Counted from the stretch's first letter, positions 22,730 to 30,881 are shown. The stretch is 48,126 bases of DNA from DATKAB01 sp964542745 (GCA_964542745.1 CAZIVR010000013.1:1-48126), one strand, 5' to 3'. Notes: a model not told the origin generated them from the sequence alone. Numbers and translations are program-made.

Positions 22730-23842
22730 CTAGCGGACGGCCGCTTCGGCCCCCGGGTCGGTCTCGGGCGATTCGGGCCCGGCCGAGGAGGAATCGGGTT
22801 CGGAGGTGGCCGCGCGCGCCGCCTGGATCGCGCGCGCGGCGCGGATGTTCTCGAGGTGCTGCTCGTAGGATTCGGCGAAGAAATGCCGCCCGGCGCCGCG
22901 GGCCACGAAGTACAGCTCCCGGTTCTGGGGAGAGGGACGGTACACGGCGGCGATGCTCGAAGCCCCCGGGTTGCAGATCGGCCCGGGCGGGAGACCGTCC
23001 ACGACGTAGGTGTTGTACGGCGACAGATGCCGGAGCTGGCTCAGGAACAGCCGCGAGCGAGGCACCTTGCCGAGCGAGTAGGCGACGGTCGGGTCGGCCT
23101 GCAGGCGCATGCCGCGGGCCAGGCGGTTCAGGTAGACGCGCGCGATTCGCGGGCGCTCCTCGGCGACCTGGGCCTCGGATTCCACGATCGAAGCGAGCGT
23201 CAGCGCCTGGTGCGGCGTGAGCGGCAGCGGCAGCGAATCCCGGTCGTCGCGCTCCCGCTGCACGATGCCGAGCTGCCGGCGCACCATGGTGCGGAACGCC
23301 ACCTCGGGGGAGGTGCCCGGAAGGAACTCGTAGCTGTCGGGCGCGAGGTAGCCCTCGAGATTCGGGGCGGCGATCCCGAGCGAGTCGAGGAAGGCGGGGT
23401 CGCGGCCCAGCGAATCGAAGGCCATCGCCGAGACCCCGAGGTGGTTCGAGAGCAGCAGGCTCACCTCGGTGAGGGTGAGTCCCTCCGGGATGCGCACCAG
23501 GCTCAGGCCGCCCATGCCGCGGGCGAACAGCCGGATCAGTTCGGGCACGCTGGTCCCGCGGCGGAAGGCGTACTGGCCGGCCTTGATCCTCCGGTCCACC
23601 CGCAGCGCGCGGGCCAGGAGCTGGAAGCTCAGGGTGCCCCGGATCAGCCCCACGCGCCGCAGCTCTTCGGCGATCTGGCGCAGGTTCTGGCCGCGCTGCA
23701 CCAGCACCACGACCCGCTCGCGCGGTGGAAAGGTCCCGGCCGGGAGGAAGAGGTCGAAGAGCACCACACCGAGGGCGGCGATCGCCAGCAGCATCGCCCA
23801 GCGCCGCGGGCGAAAGGGGCCTTGTCCGGGCCGCCGCGTCAC
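22730..23842 (-). CDS. mltG: Endolytic murein transglycosylase MltG
   Basis: 370 aa from GTG 23842, just after the ruvX stop. One N-terminal membrane helix (AMLLAIAALGVVLFDLFL) is followed by a LysM-like part (VVLVQRGQNLRQIAEELRRVGLI) and the YceG catalytic domain. The catalytic Glu is in TLASIVESEAQVAEERPRIARVYLNRL, then MRLQADPTVAYSLG and YNTYVVDGLPPGPICNPG. It cuts nascent peptidoglycan strands at the inner membrane to end glycan synthesis. The C-terminal ~35 residues are an acidic Ser/Pro tail. Operon with ruvX and the anti-sigma kinase. Confidence 0.95.
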   Translation of the reverse strand: MTRRPGQGPFRPRRWAMLLAIAALGVVLFDLFLPAGTFPPRERVVVLVQRGQNLRQIAEELRRVGLIRGTLSFQLLARALRVDRRIKAGQYAFRRGTSVPELIRLFARGMGGLSLVRIPEGLTLTEVSLLLSNHLGVSAMAFDSLGRDPAFLDSLGIAAPNLEGYLAPDSYEFLPGTSPEVAFRTMVRRQLGIVQRERDDRDSLPLPLTPHQALTLASIVESEAQVAEERPRIARVYLNRLARGMRLQADPTVAYSLGKVPRSRLFLSQLRHLSPYNTYVVDGLPPGPICNPGASSIAAVYRPSPQNRELYFVARGAGRHFFAESYEQHLENIRAARAIQAARAATSEPDSSSAGPESPETDPGAEAAVR

Positions 23843-23846
23843 CTCG

Positions 23847-24272
23847 TCACGCCCCCCGGGCGCGGGCGCGGTCCAGCCAGGTCTCGAGCAGCGCGATGGC
23901 GGCACCCTGGTCCACGCGGGCGCGGGCCCGGGCGCCGCGCACCCCGGTCTCGTGCAGCCTCCGCGTGCTGAGCGCGGTGGTGAGCCGCTCGTCGAGCGTC
24001 TCGACCGGGAGACCGGACGCCGCGGCGAGCGCGGCGGCGAAGGATTCGGCCTCGCGGGCCGCCTCGCCGTGCTCGCCGGAGAGGAGCAGCGGGAGCCCCA
24101 CCACGATGCGCTCCGCCTCGCGCTCGAGGGCGACCTCGGCCACGCGTGCGACCGCCTCGTCGCGGGACTTCACCTGGAGGGTGGGCAGGCCGCTCGCCAG
24201 GAGCCCGGTGGGATCGCTGAGCGCGAGTCCGACCCGGCGCGCGCCCCAGTCCACGGCGAGCACGCGCGGCAA
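23847..24272 (-). CDS. ruvX: Holliday-junction resolvase-like RuvX/YqgF
   Basis: 141 aa from TTG 24272 with GGAGG 9 nt upstream. RNase H-like fold: VLAVDWGARRVGLALSD at the N-terminus, IVVGLPLLLSGEHG, VETLDERLTT and a C-terminal VDQGAAIALLETWL. The acidic residues expected of the family (Asp in AVDWG, Glu in DERLT, Asp in VDQGAA) are present. YqgF proteins act in pre-16S rRNA processing. It sits between the anti-sigma kinase stop and mltG with gaps of only a few bases. Confidence 0.93.
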   Translation of the reverse strand: MPRVLAVDWGARRVGLALSDPTGLLASGLPTLQVKSRDEAVARVAEVALEREAERIVVGLPLLLSGEHGEAAREAESFAAALAAASGLPVETLDERLTTALSTRRLHETGVRGARARARVDQGAAIALLETWLDRARARGA

Positions 24273-24276
24273 CGGA

Positions 24277-24732
24277 TCAGGCCTCCGCGGCGGCGGCCGC
24301 CGGGGGTCGGTGTTTGACCATCCGGCACCGGGTGCCGGCGGCGCTGAAGTCGAACTCCACGACGTCCATGCACTGGCGCATGATGAAGATGCCGCGTCCG
24401 CGCAGGTCGAACAGGTGCTCCGGGGAGGTGACGTCTTCGTTCACTTCCTCGACCTCGAAGCCCGGCCCCATGTCGCGCACCACGACCTCCAGCCGGTCGG
24501 GAAAGACGCTGAAGTCGATGTCCACGAACTTCGAGGGGTCGCGCTGGTGGCCGTGCTGGATGGCGTTGGTGCCCGCCTCGATCACCGACATGGTGACCTT
24601 GGAACACTCTTCCGGCTCCATCTCCATGCGCTCGCAGAGCGCCTGCGCCACGTGGTCGAGGACGCCAAGAAGGTCGAGCCGGCTCGGAATCCGCACGCTG
24701 ATCACATCGGGTCCAGGATCGGGTCGGGACAT
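24277..24732 (-). CDS. RsbW-type anti-sigma / serine kinase (HATPase_c_2)
   Basis: 151 aa. GHKL ATPase motifs in order: N-box EAGTNAIQHG, G1 DMGPGF, G2 RGRGIFIMRQCMD. The length and fold match RsbW/SpoIIAB-like kinases that bind sigma factors and phosphorylate anti-anti-sigma proteins. No STAS-domain partner or sigma factor gene lies nearby, so the partners are elsewhere or the protein has another target. It is embedded in a housekeeping operon between rluD and ruvX. The Ala-rich tail is probably disordered. Confidence 0.9.
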   Translation of the reverse strand: MSRPDPGPDVISVRIPSRLDLLGVLDHVAQALCERMEMEPEECSKVTMSVIEAGTNAIQHGHQRDPSKFVDIDFSVFPDRLEVVVRDMGPGFEVEEVNEDVTSPEHLFDLRGRGIFIMRQCMDVVEFDFSAAGTRCRMVKHRPPAAAAAEA

Positions 24733-24741
24733 GGGGGACTC

Positions 24742-25740
24742 TCAGACCGGTCGTTGGCCGCGCAGCGCCCGCAGGCGCTCCACGGCGGCGGCAAAATCCT
24801 CGGGCCAGGGGGAAGCGAACGACAGGGCGCGGCCGGTCGCGGGATGGACGAACTCCAGCGATGCCGCGTGCAACGCCTGCCGGTGCAGGACGGCGAGCAA
24901 GTCGCCCGCGAGGCTACGCTCGGAGGCGTCGCCGCTCAACAACTTTCTGACACGTCCGCCGTAGGCGGCGTCCCCGACCACCGGGTGCCCGAGGTGCGTC
25001 AGGTGGACCCGGATCTGGTGGGTGCGGCCGGTGTCGAGCGTGAGCTCGAGCAGCGTGACCGGGCCGTAGCGCTCGAGGGCGCGCCAGTGGGTGCGGGCGG
25101 GCCGGCCCCCGCGCGTGACGACGGACATGCGCTTGCGGTTGCGCGGATCGCGGCCGATGTCGCCCTTCACCGCGCCCGCGGCGGAGCGCGGGTCGCCCCA
25201 GGCCAGCGCGTGGTAGACGCGTTTCACCTCGCGCTTGCGCATCGCCTCGACCAGCACCCGGTAGGCGCGCGCGGTGCGCGCCACCACCATCAGGCCCGAC
25301 GTGCCCTTGTCGAGCCGGTGGACGATGCCCGGGCGTGCCGGGCCGCCGACCGCGGCGATCGCCGGATCGCGGTGGACCAGCGCGTGCACCAGAGTGCCGC
25401 TCGCGACCCCGGCGCCCGGATGGACGACCAGCCCGGCGGGCTTGTCCACCACCAGCAGCTCCTCGTCCTCGTACACCACCGCGATCGGCAGGTCCTCGGG
25501 GAGGATGCGCGTCGCGACCGCCCGCTCGGGCAGCGCCAGCGCCACGTGGTCGCCCTCCTTGAGGCGCAGCGATCCGGCGGCCTCCCGCCCGTTGACGCGC
25601 GCGTGGCCCTCCCGGATCAGCGCCTGCACGCGGCTACGCGACAGGTCCGCCTGCGCCGTCGCGAGGAAGCGGTCCAGCCGCTCCCCCGCTCCGGCCGGCG
25701 TCACCGTGATTTCGAGGTTCTGGGTCATCGAGGGAGCCAC
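24742..25740 (-). CDS. rluD: RluD-family 23S rRNA pseudouridine synthase
   Basis: 332 aa from ATG 25740 (MAPSMTQ; the second ATG 25728 is equally possible). S4 RNA-binding domain residues ~15-75 (ERLDRFLATAQADLSRSRVQALIREG), then the catalytic domain with GIVHRLDKGTSGLMVVART, whose Asp is the nucleophile, and TGRTHQIRVHLTHLGHPVVGD. It probably makes pseudouridine in helix 69 of 23S rRNA. The first ~95-107 nt overlap the 3' end of lspA, unusually long. The lspA-rluD order is shared with Bacillus. Confidence 0.94.
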   Translation of the reverse strand: MAPSMTQNLEITVTPAGAGERLDRFLATAQADLSRSRVQALIREGHARVNGREAAGSLRLKEGDHVALALPERAVATRILPEDLPIAVVYEDEELLVVDKPAGLVVHPGAGVASGTLVHALVHRDPAIAAVGGPARPGIVHRLDKGTSGLMVVARTARAYRVLVEAMRKREVKRVYHALAWGDPRSAAGAVKGDIGRDPRNRKRMSVVTRGGRPARTHWRALERYGPVTLLELTLDTGRTHQIRVHLTHLGHPVVGDAAYGGRVRKLLSGDASERSLAGDLLAVLHRQALHAASLEFVHPATGRALSFASPWPEDFAAAVERLRALRGQRPV

Positions 25741-26260
25741 CGGGGCCGGCAGGGTGATCGGCGGGAGCGGACGGGTTGACCGCGGCCGTGGCCTCGGCCG
25801 CCGGCGCGTTCCGCCCCGAACCGTACAGGATGAAGAGCGCCACGCCCACCGTGACCGCCGAGTCGGCGACGTTGAAGACCGGCCAGCGGAACCGCCCGAG
25901 CCCGACTTCGATGAAGTCCACGACCAGCCCGGTGGTGACGCGGTCCACGAGGTTCCCGAGCGCGCCGCCCAGCACCAGGGCGAGGGCGAAACGCTGGGGG
26001 GCCCGCGACACCTTGCCGCGGGCGAGCAACCACACGATCACCACCGCCGCGGCGATCGAGAACAGGTAGAAGGGGAAGCGCGACCCGGCGCCGAGGCTGA
26101 ACGCCACGCCCGAGTTGAGGGCGTAGGTGAGCCGCACGGTGTCGCCGACCAGTTCGACGGGCGGACGCCCGGCGAGGTGCTGCGTGGCGAGCCCCTTGGT
26201 CCACTGGTCCAGCGCCAGCACGCCGCCGGCCACGGCCGGCAGCGCGACGGCACCTCTCAT
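25634..26260 (-). CDS. lspA: Lipoprotein signal peptidase LspA (signal peptidase II)
   Basis: 208 aa from ATG 26260, overlapping the upstream stop as ATGA. Four hydrophobic segments; motifs ALNSGVAFSLG, GGALGNLVDR, VVDFIEVG and FNVADSAVTVG. The catalytic Asp pair would be Asp115 and Asp133. It removes signal peptides from prolipoproteins in the inner membrane. The core ends near residue 150; about 58 further Pro/Gly-rich residues form a tail that runs into the rluD coding region, making the protein longer than the usual ~165 aa. Confidence 0.93.
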   Translation of the reverse strand: MRGAVALPAVAGGVLALDQWTKGLATQHLAGRPPVELVGDTVRLTYALNSGVAFSLGAGSRFPFYLFSIAAAVVIVWLLARGKVSRAPQRFALALVLGGALGNLVDRVTTGLVVDFIEVGLGRFRWPVFNVADSAVTVGVALFILYGSGRNAPAAEATAAVNPSAPADHPAGPGGSLDDPEPRNHGDAGRSGGAAGPLPRDGAGGPVA

Positions 26261-27222
26261 GTATGGACCGGGCCCGGCGTCGGAGTCTTGGAGCGGCTGG
26301 CCTTCTCCTCCTGCTCCTTGCACGCGACGCACAGCCGCGCGTGCGGCATGGCCTCGAGCCGGGCGCGCGCGATCGGATTGCCGCACGACTCGCAGATGCC
26401 GTAGGAGCCCTGGTAGAGGCGCCGCAGCGCGTCGTTGATCTCCATCAGCAGCCGGCCCTCGGACGAGGCGAACATGAACGCCTTCTCGCGCTCCATCGCG
26501 TCCGTTCCGGCGTCGGCCATGTGGAACGAGTAGCCGGACAGGTCCCCGGAGCTGTCCCGCTGGTTCACCTTGAGCACGGTGGTCTCGAGGTGACCCATCT
26601 CCTTCAGGATCTTGGCGCGCTCCGCCAGCAGGCGTTCCTCGAAGTACTTCATGTCCTTTTCGCTCACGCGTTGCACTCCCAGGGATGAGGCGGGGGACGC
26701 CGCCGGTGCCGGGTTCGGGCGTGGACGCGGCGGAATCGCCGCCGGCTTGTTGGGCACGTGGGCGCGCGCCTCGGGCGGCAGCACGCCGAGCGGGCGGACC
26801 ACCGGAGGCGTCACGGGCTTGCCGGACTTTCCGCCCTTCGCCCCCGCGCCGGGCTTGCCGGGCCGGGCCTGGGCCACGGGCTTCGCGCCGCGCGCGCCGC
26901 CCTTCGCGGCCACCGCCGCGGCGGCCGCCGGCTTCGCCGCGTTCTTGGCCGCCGGCGCGGCCGGGACCTTCGCGACCGCCCGGGCCGCGGGCTTCGCCGC
27001 GGGCTTCACGGCCGGACGCGCCGCCTTCGCGGCCGGTTTCGCCGCGGACCTCCTGGCGGGCTTCGCCGCGCGCGCGGGGGCCTTCGGCTTCGTCGCGGCC
27101 TTCGCCCCGCCCTTCGGGCGCGCGCCGGCCTTGGCGGCCCGGCGCTTCGGCGCGCCGGTCCGGCCCGACTTCGCCGCGGACGCCTTCGGCCGGGCGGACT
27201 TCTTGGAGCGGGTGGTGGTCAT
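26257..27222 (-). CDS. DksA/TraR-like C4 zinc-finger protein with histone H1-like basic N-terminus
   Basis: 321 aa from ATG 27222 (ATGA overlap with the PNP stop). Residues 1-135 are almost only Lys, Ala, Pro, Arg and Gly in KPAAK-type repeats, like the tail of histone H1 or bacterial HctB/AlgP-type proteins. Residues 136-185 are Pro-rich. Residues 186-310 are DksA/TraR-like: coiled-coil helices, an acidic turn MADAGTDAMERE (Asp237, Asp241) and a C4 zinc finger with Cys277, 280, 298 and 301. DksA-like proteins enter the RNA-polymerase secondary channel. The basic tail suggests added DNA binding. In Bacillus a DksA-like gene (ylyA) also precedes lspA. Confidence 0.9.
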   Translation of the reverse strand: MTTTRSKKSARPKASAAKSGRTGAPKRRAAKAGARPKGGAKAATKPKAPARAAKPARRSAAKPAAKAARPAVKPAAKPAARAVAKVPAAPAAKNAAKPAAAAAVAAKGGARGAKPVAQARPGKPGAGAKGGKSGKPVTPPVVRPLGVLPPEARAHVPNKPAAIPPRPRPNPAPAASPASSLGVQRVSEKDMKYFEERLLAERAKILKEMGHLETTVLKVNQRDSSGDLSGYSFHMADAGTDAMEREKAFMFASSEGRLLMEINDALRRLYQGSYGICESCGNPIARARLEAMPHARLCVACKEQEEKASRSKTPTPGPVHT

Positions 27223-28091
27223 GCATGGCCTCCGGTGTTCTCGGGTCGCCGCGGCGGCGGCGCTCCGTCCATACGGCGGATCACCTCGGTCACCAGGCGC
27301 ATGAGCGTGGGCGCGGTGCGCCCGGCCACGGCCAGGATCTCCGGAATGTCCACCGGTCTGAGGTTGTCGGGGAGACAGGCGTCGGTGACGATGTTGAGCG
27401 CCAGCACGCGCTGGCCCCCGTGCACGGCGGCGATGTTCTCGGGCACCAGCGACATGCCGACCACGTCGGCGCCGATCCACCGGAGGAACCGGTACTCGGC
27501 CGCGGTCTCCAGGTTCGGCCCCGCCACCGCCACGAACACGGCGCGATCCACGCGGATCTTGAGGTCGATCGCGACCTGCTCGCACAGGCTCACGAGATCG
27601 CGGGAGTAGGGCTCGCTCATGTCCGGGAAGCGGACCCCCAGTTCGTCGTCGTTGGGCCCGATGAGCGGGTTGTCGCCCATCAGGTTGATGTGGTCGGTCG
27701 TGATCGTGATGGAGCCCGGGGCGAGGTTGGGGTTCATCCCGCCCACCGCGTTGGTGATCACCAGCGTGCCGCACCCGATCGCCTTGAGCACGCGCACCGG
27801 GAAGGCCACCTGCCGCATGGCGTAGCCCTCGTAGAAATGCACCCGGCCCTTCATCACGGCGACCGCGCGCCCCCCGAGGCGGCCCAGGTGGAGCTCGCCG
27901 GCGTGGCTCTCCACGGTCGAGACCGGGAAGTGCGGGATCTCCCGGTAGGGGATCACCGCCTCGGTCTCGAGGGCGTTGGCGAAGTCGCCGAGCCCGGTGC
28001 CGAGGATGACGCCGATCTCGGGCACGAGGCGCGTGCGCGCGCGCACCGCGTCGGCGGCTTCCCGGATCCGGTTCGTCAGCTCACTCGCCAC
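27219..28091 (-). CDS. Purine-nucleoside phosphorylase (trimeric PNP/MTAP family)
   Basis: 290 aa from GTG 28091. Motifs: PEIGVILGTGLGDFA (phosphate site), HFPVSTVESHAGELHLG, GRVHFYEGYAM, LVITNAVGGMNPNLAPGSI, GPNLETAAEYRFLR and VGMSLVPENIAAVHGG, the standard order for trimeric purine-nucleoside phosphorylases. It splits inosine/guanosine with phosphate in purine salvage. Its start overlaps the end of yggU by 11 nt, and its stop overlaps the DksA-like ATG. A methylthioadenosine phosphorylase role is less likely but not excluded. Confidence 0.93.
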   Translation of the reverse strand: MASELTNRIREAADAVRARTRLVPEIGVILGTGLGDFANALETEAVIPYREIPHFPVSTVESHAGELHLGRLGGRAVAVMKGRVHFYEGYAMRQVAFPVRVLKAIGCGTLVITNAVGGMNPNLAPGSITITTDHINLMGDNPLIGPNDDELGVRFPDMSEPYSRDLVSLCEQVAIDLKIRVDRAVFVAVAGPNLETAAEYRFLRWIGADVVGMSLVPENIAAVHGGQRVLALNIVTDACLPDNLRPVDIPEILAVAGRTAPTLMRLVTEVIRRMDGAPPPRRPENTGGHA

Positions 28092-28398
28092 GTCTGGCCT
28101 TTCCGCCGGCTTCCCCGGCTCCGGCCGCCGCGAGCGCCGCGGCGAGCCGTTGCACCAGCTCGGTCTCGTTCAGTTCGTCCACCTCGACTCGCTTGGACCG
28201 CGACGCGAGGCCCTTCGTCACCCTCACCTGCCGCGGCCGCACGCCCAGCGCCGCGGCCAGCAACTCGGCCACCGCGGCGTTGGCCCGCCCGCCCTCGGGC
28301 GGCGCCGTCACGGCCACCTTCCACGTCCCGTCCGCCAGCCGGCCCGTGATCCCGGCCCGCCGCGCGCCGGGCTGGACGCGCACCCCGAACCGCGTCAC
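28081..28398 (-). CDS. yggU: YggU/DUF167 family protein
   Basis: 105 aa from GTG 28398, overlapping the yggT stop as GTGA. Typical DUF167 core: VRVQPGARRAGITG, WKVAVTAPPEGGRANAAVAELLAAALG and VRVTKGLASRSKRVEV. The biochemical role is not established for the family. A ~25-residue Ala/Gly-rich C-terminus is extra. Confidence 0.9.
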   Translation of the reverse strand: MTRFGVRVQPGARRAGITGRLADGTWKVAVTAPPEGGRANAAVAELLAAALGVRPRQVRVTKGLASRSKRVEVDELNETELVQRLAAALAAAGAGEAGGKARRGE

Positions 28399-28694
28399 CC
28401 CATCCGGATCGCGATGCCGCGCAGCGACTCCACCAGGAACATCTTCAGGAACCACAGCACCAGCATCGCCAGGAAGGGCGCGAAGTCGATCCCGCCGATC
28501 GCGGTCGGGAACAGCCTCCGGATCGGGCTGCAGACCAGGTCCGAGACCCGGTCGAGGAACTGCACGATCGGATTCGCGGGATCGGGACGCACCCACGACA
28601 GGATGGCGTTCACGAACACCACGAGCAGCAGTCCATTGAGCACGATCTCGAGGATCGCCGCGATCGCTTCCACCAGGTTGCCGATCACGAACAT
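28395..28694 (-). CDS. yggT: YggT family membrane protein
   Basis: 99 aa from ATG 28694 with GGAGGG 7 nt upstream. Two hydrophobic halves: LVEAIAAILEIVLNGLLLVVFVNAILSWV and FAPFLAMLVLWFLKMFLVESL, separated by PDPANPIVQFLDRVSDLVCSPIRRLFP, the YggT signature. The family is linked to cell-division or osmotic phenotypes in other bacteria. Gene order yggS-yggT-yggU is common. Confidence 0.92.
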   Translation of the reverse strand: MFVIGNLVEAIAAILEIVLNGLLLVVFVNAILSWVRPDPANPIVQFLDRVSDLVCSPIRRLFPTAIGGIDFAPFLAMLVLWFLKMFLVESLRGIAIRMG

Positions 28695-28736
28695 CGTCAC
28701 GCCCTCCCCCGGCCCATCCCGGGAGCGGCCGGCCAC

Positions 28737-29483
28737 TCACGCCGCGCCGCGTCCCTTACGGCCCGCCGCGCGCGGGCCGAACAGCGCCGTGCCCACGCGC
28801 ACCATCGTGCTGCCTTCCTCCACGGCGACCTCGAAGTCGCCGCTCATGCCCATCGAGAGGTGCGGGAGCGGGCGCCCGATGCGGCGCTCCGTCTCGTCCC
28901 GCAGCTCCCGCAGGGCCGCGAACACCGGCCGCGCGTCCTCGGGCCGCCCGACCGGCGGTCCCACCGTCATGAGCCCGTCGAACGCGAGCCCCTCGAGCCC
29001 CGCCAGCCGCTCGGCGAGTTCCGGCAGACCGGCCGGCGCCACGCCGAACTTGGTCGGCTCGCCGCCGACGTTCACCTCGGCCATCACCGGCATCCGGCGC
29101 CCGGCGGCCAGGCCGCGCCGCGACAGCGACTCGGCCAGCGCCGGTCCATCCACGCTGTGGATCCGGTCGAAGAGCGCCACCGCACGCCCCGCCTTGTTGC
29201 CCTGCAGGTGGCCGATCAGGTGCCAGCGCACCCCGGCCAGGCCCTCGAGGGCGATCTTCGACTCGGCTTCCTGAACCCGGTTCTCCCCGAGGTCCCGTAC
29301 CCCCGCCACGACCGCCTCCGCCACGACGGCGGCGGGAATGGTCTTGGTGACCGCGATGAGGGTGACGGCGTCGGCCTTCCTCGCGGATCGGGCCGCCGCA
29401 TCGGCGATCCGTCCACGGATCTCGCCGAGCCGCCCCCGAAAATGGGAAGGGTCCGGTTTCACGAAACGCGGCAGAGTAGTCAC
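28737..29483 (-). CDS. yggS: PLP-homeostasis protein YggS
   Basis: 248 aa from GTG 29483; a GTG seven codons later (VKPDPSH) is the other possible start and would lie 10 nt after a TACTCT -10-like box. The alanine-racemase N-like barrel holds PLP at the Lys in LIAVTKTIPA. Further motifs: DLGENRVQEAESKI, WHLIGHLQGNKAG, HSVDGPALAESL and LSMGMSGDFEVAVEEGSTMVRVGTALFG. It binds PLP and balances vitamin B6 and amino acids; no enzyme reaction is assigned. It seems to head the long operon down to larE. Confidence 0.93.
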   Translation of the reverse strand: MTTLPRFVKPDPSHFRGRLGEIRGRIADAAARSARKADAVTLIAVTKTIPAAVVAEAVVAGVRDLGENRVQEAESKIALEGLAGVRWHLIGHLQGNKAGRAVALFDRIHSVDGPALAESLSRRGLAAGRRMPVMAEVNVGGEPTKFGVAPAGLPELAERLAGLEGLAFDGLMTVGPPVGRPEDARPVFAALRELRDETERRIGRPLPHLSMGMSGDFEVAVEEGSTMVRVGTALFGPRAAGRKGRGAA

Positions 29484-29723
29484 CCCACGGGGCCGCTGCA
29501 AGCGCAATCGCCGCGGAGGTTGACAGGGACGTGACGCCCGCCCCGGGTGCCGGGAGCGCCGCGAGGGCTCGCGCGGCGGGGATCGCGGAGGCGCGGGACT
29601 CGGCGGGCAGGGCGGCCTCGCGGGGAATCGTCCGGCGATCCCGGGCCAACCTCCTGCCGAATGCCCGCTTGCGCCCGCTCGAGGGGCCGAACGGCAGCCA
29701 CCGCGCGGCGCCAACGACGAAAC

Positions 29724-29750
29724 GCGGGACCGGCACGAGGCCGGTCCCGC
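29724..29750 (-). terminator. Terminator after tmRNA
   Basis: 11-bp perfect stem GCGGGACCGGC / GCCGGTCCCGC with a 5-nt loop, 9 nt beyond the tmRNA 3' end, followed on the minus strand by GTTTCG. Confidence 0.75.
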
Positions 29751-29758
29751 GGGAAAGC

Positions 29759-30121
29759 TGGTGGAGGCGGCGGGAATCGAACCCGCGTCCGAAAGCCGAT
29801 CCTCAGGAAGTCCTACAGGCGTGTCCGGCCTACGAAATCTCGCGCGCCCCCGCTCCGACCGGCGGGATCAAAGGCGCGCCAGCTCGATTGGATCTCGTCC
29901 TCCGCCCACGAGCGAGGGCCTCGGACCAGCCCGCGTTTGTATGACGATCGGCTCCAGCCCCCACGGGCGGGGTCCGGGCGATCGACGCTTCCTAGGTTTT
30001 AACTAGGCAGCGAGAGCCATCTGCTCGTTGGCAGATGAATGGTCCCGCTTTTTTGACGAGGTCACGGGTCCCCGGCCTGCACTTCCTGGTTCATGGCCCC
30101 CGTCGAAGCCTTTACGCCCCC
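29759..30121 (-). ncRNA. ssrA: Transfer-messenger RNA (tmRNA)
   Basis: 363 nt. The 5' end is GGGGGCG...GGCTTCGACGGGG and the 3' end is GCGGGTTCGATTCCCGC + CGCCTCC + ACCA; GGGGGCG pairs with CGCCTCC through one G-U. The tag reading frame ends at TAG 30005-30003 and encodes (A)NEQMALAA, with the resume GCC at 30032-30030, a classic ALAA degradation tag. Pseudoknot-rich sequence fills the rest. It works with SmpB (40700-41197) to rescue stalled ribosomes. Confidence 0.95.
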
Positions 30122-30328
30122 AGGGTCGAAGCTCGCTCGAGCGCCGGACGGACGGCGCTCGGGTGGTCTTGGGAATCGGCCGCTTTCGATGCGGACCGCG
30201 GGAAAAAAGCGGCGCCTCCGACGGGGGGACTGACCCGGGCTGCGGCCCGGTCCCGGAATCACCGGAGACGCCACGTGACCTTTCGCCGCCGCCCGTGCGC
30301 CCGGCCTGCCGTGCGGGGCGGCCGCGAC
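30122..30328. other. Intergenic region between ssb and tmRNA
   Basis: 207 nt. It contains an 8-bp hairpin GAGCGCCG-gacgga-CGGCGCTC (30139-30160), and on the minus strand a GC-rich imperfect hairpin (~30228-30255) followed by a T6 run (30202-30207) that may end ssb transcription. No clear tmRNA promoter was found. Confidence 0.45.
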
Positions 30329-30772
30329 TCAGAACGGAATGTCGTCGTCCGGCCCGCCCCCGAAATCTCCGGTGACCGAGTCGTCCGGCGGCACCGTGGC
30401 GCCCGCGTCGGCCGGCCCGGCGTGGCCCTGCTCCTGCCGGTCGCCGCGTCCGCCCAGCATCTGCATGTTGGTGGCGACGATCTCGGTGGTGTAGCGCTTC
30501 TGGCCCTGCTGGTCCTGCCACTGGCGGGTCTGGATGCGGCCCTCGAAGTAGACCTGGCGGCCCTTGGTGAGGTACTGGCCGCAGATCTCGGCGAGCTTCC
30601 CGAACGCCACGATGCGGTGCCACTCGGTCTGCTCCTGCTTCTGCCCGCTCTTGTCGGTGTAGCGCTCGGTGGTGGCGAGGGTCATGTTCGCCACGGCGGC
30701 GCCGCCCTGCGTGTAGCGCATCTCGGGGTTCTTCCCGAGGTTGCCGACGAGGATGACCTTGTTGACGCTCAT
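30329..30772 (-). CDS. ssb: Single-stranded DNA-binding protein
   Basis: 147 aa from ATG 30772. OB fold: MSVNKVILVGNLGKNPEMRYTQGG, ATTERYTDKSGQKQEQTEWHRIVAFGKLAEICGQYLTKGRQVYFEGRIQTRQW. A short acidic/Gly tail ends in DDDIPF, the tip that binds replication and repair partners. It stands alone, with its own probable promoter, rather than next to rpsF/rpsR as in many bacteria. Confidence 0.96.
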   Translation of the reverse strand: MSVNKVILVGNLGKNPEMRYTQGGAAVANMTLATTERYTDKSGQKQEQTEWHRIVAFGKLAEICGQYLTKGRQVYFEGRIQTRQWQDQQGQKRYTTEIVATNMQMLGGRGDRQEQGHAGPADAGATVPPDDSVTGDFGGGPDDDIPF

Positions 30773-30852
30773 GCGTTGTGTCTCCGTGGGGCGACTCCGG
30801 GGGCGCGATCGGATGACCGGGCGCTCGGGGCTTGCCGTTCGAATTCGCGGCG

Positions 30853-30881
30853 AGCATACGCCCCCCGGCGGGGCGCGTCCA
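30853..30881 (-). promoter_or_regulatory. Probable ssb promoter
   Basis: Minus strand: -35 TGGACG (30881-30876), 17-nt spacer, -10 TATGCT (30858-30853), giving a ~75-nt leader. Confidence 0.45.

Noticed and set aside
26612..27304. Plus-strand Ala/Gly/Phe-rich open frame resembling a hydrophobic protein
   Set aside because: It is the antisense of the Lys/Ala/Pro tail of the DksA-like gene.
29484..29758. Possible small genes between yggS and tmRNA
   Set aside because: Only Arg/Pro-rich open frames without ribosome sites; nothing supportable apart from the tmRNA terminator.
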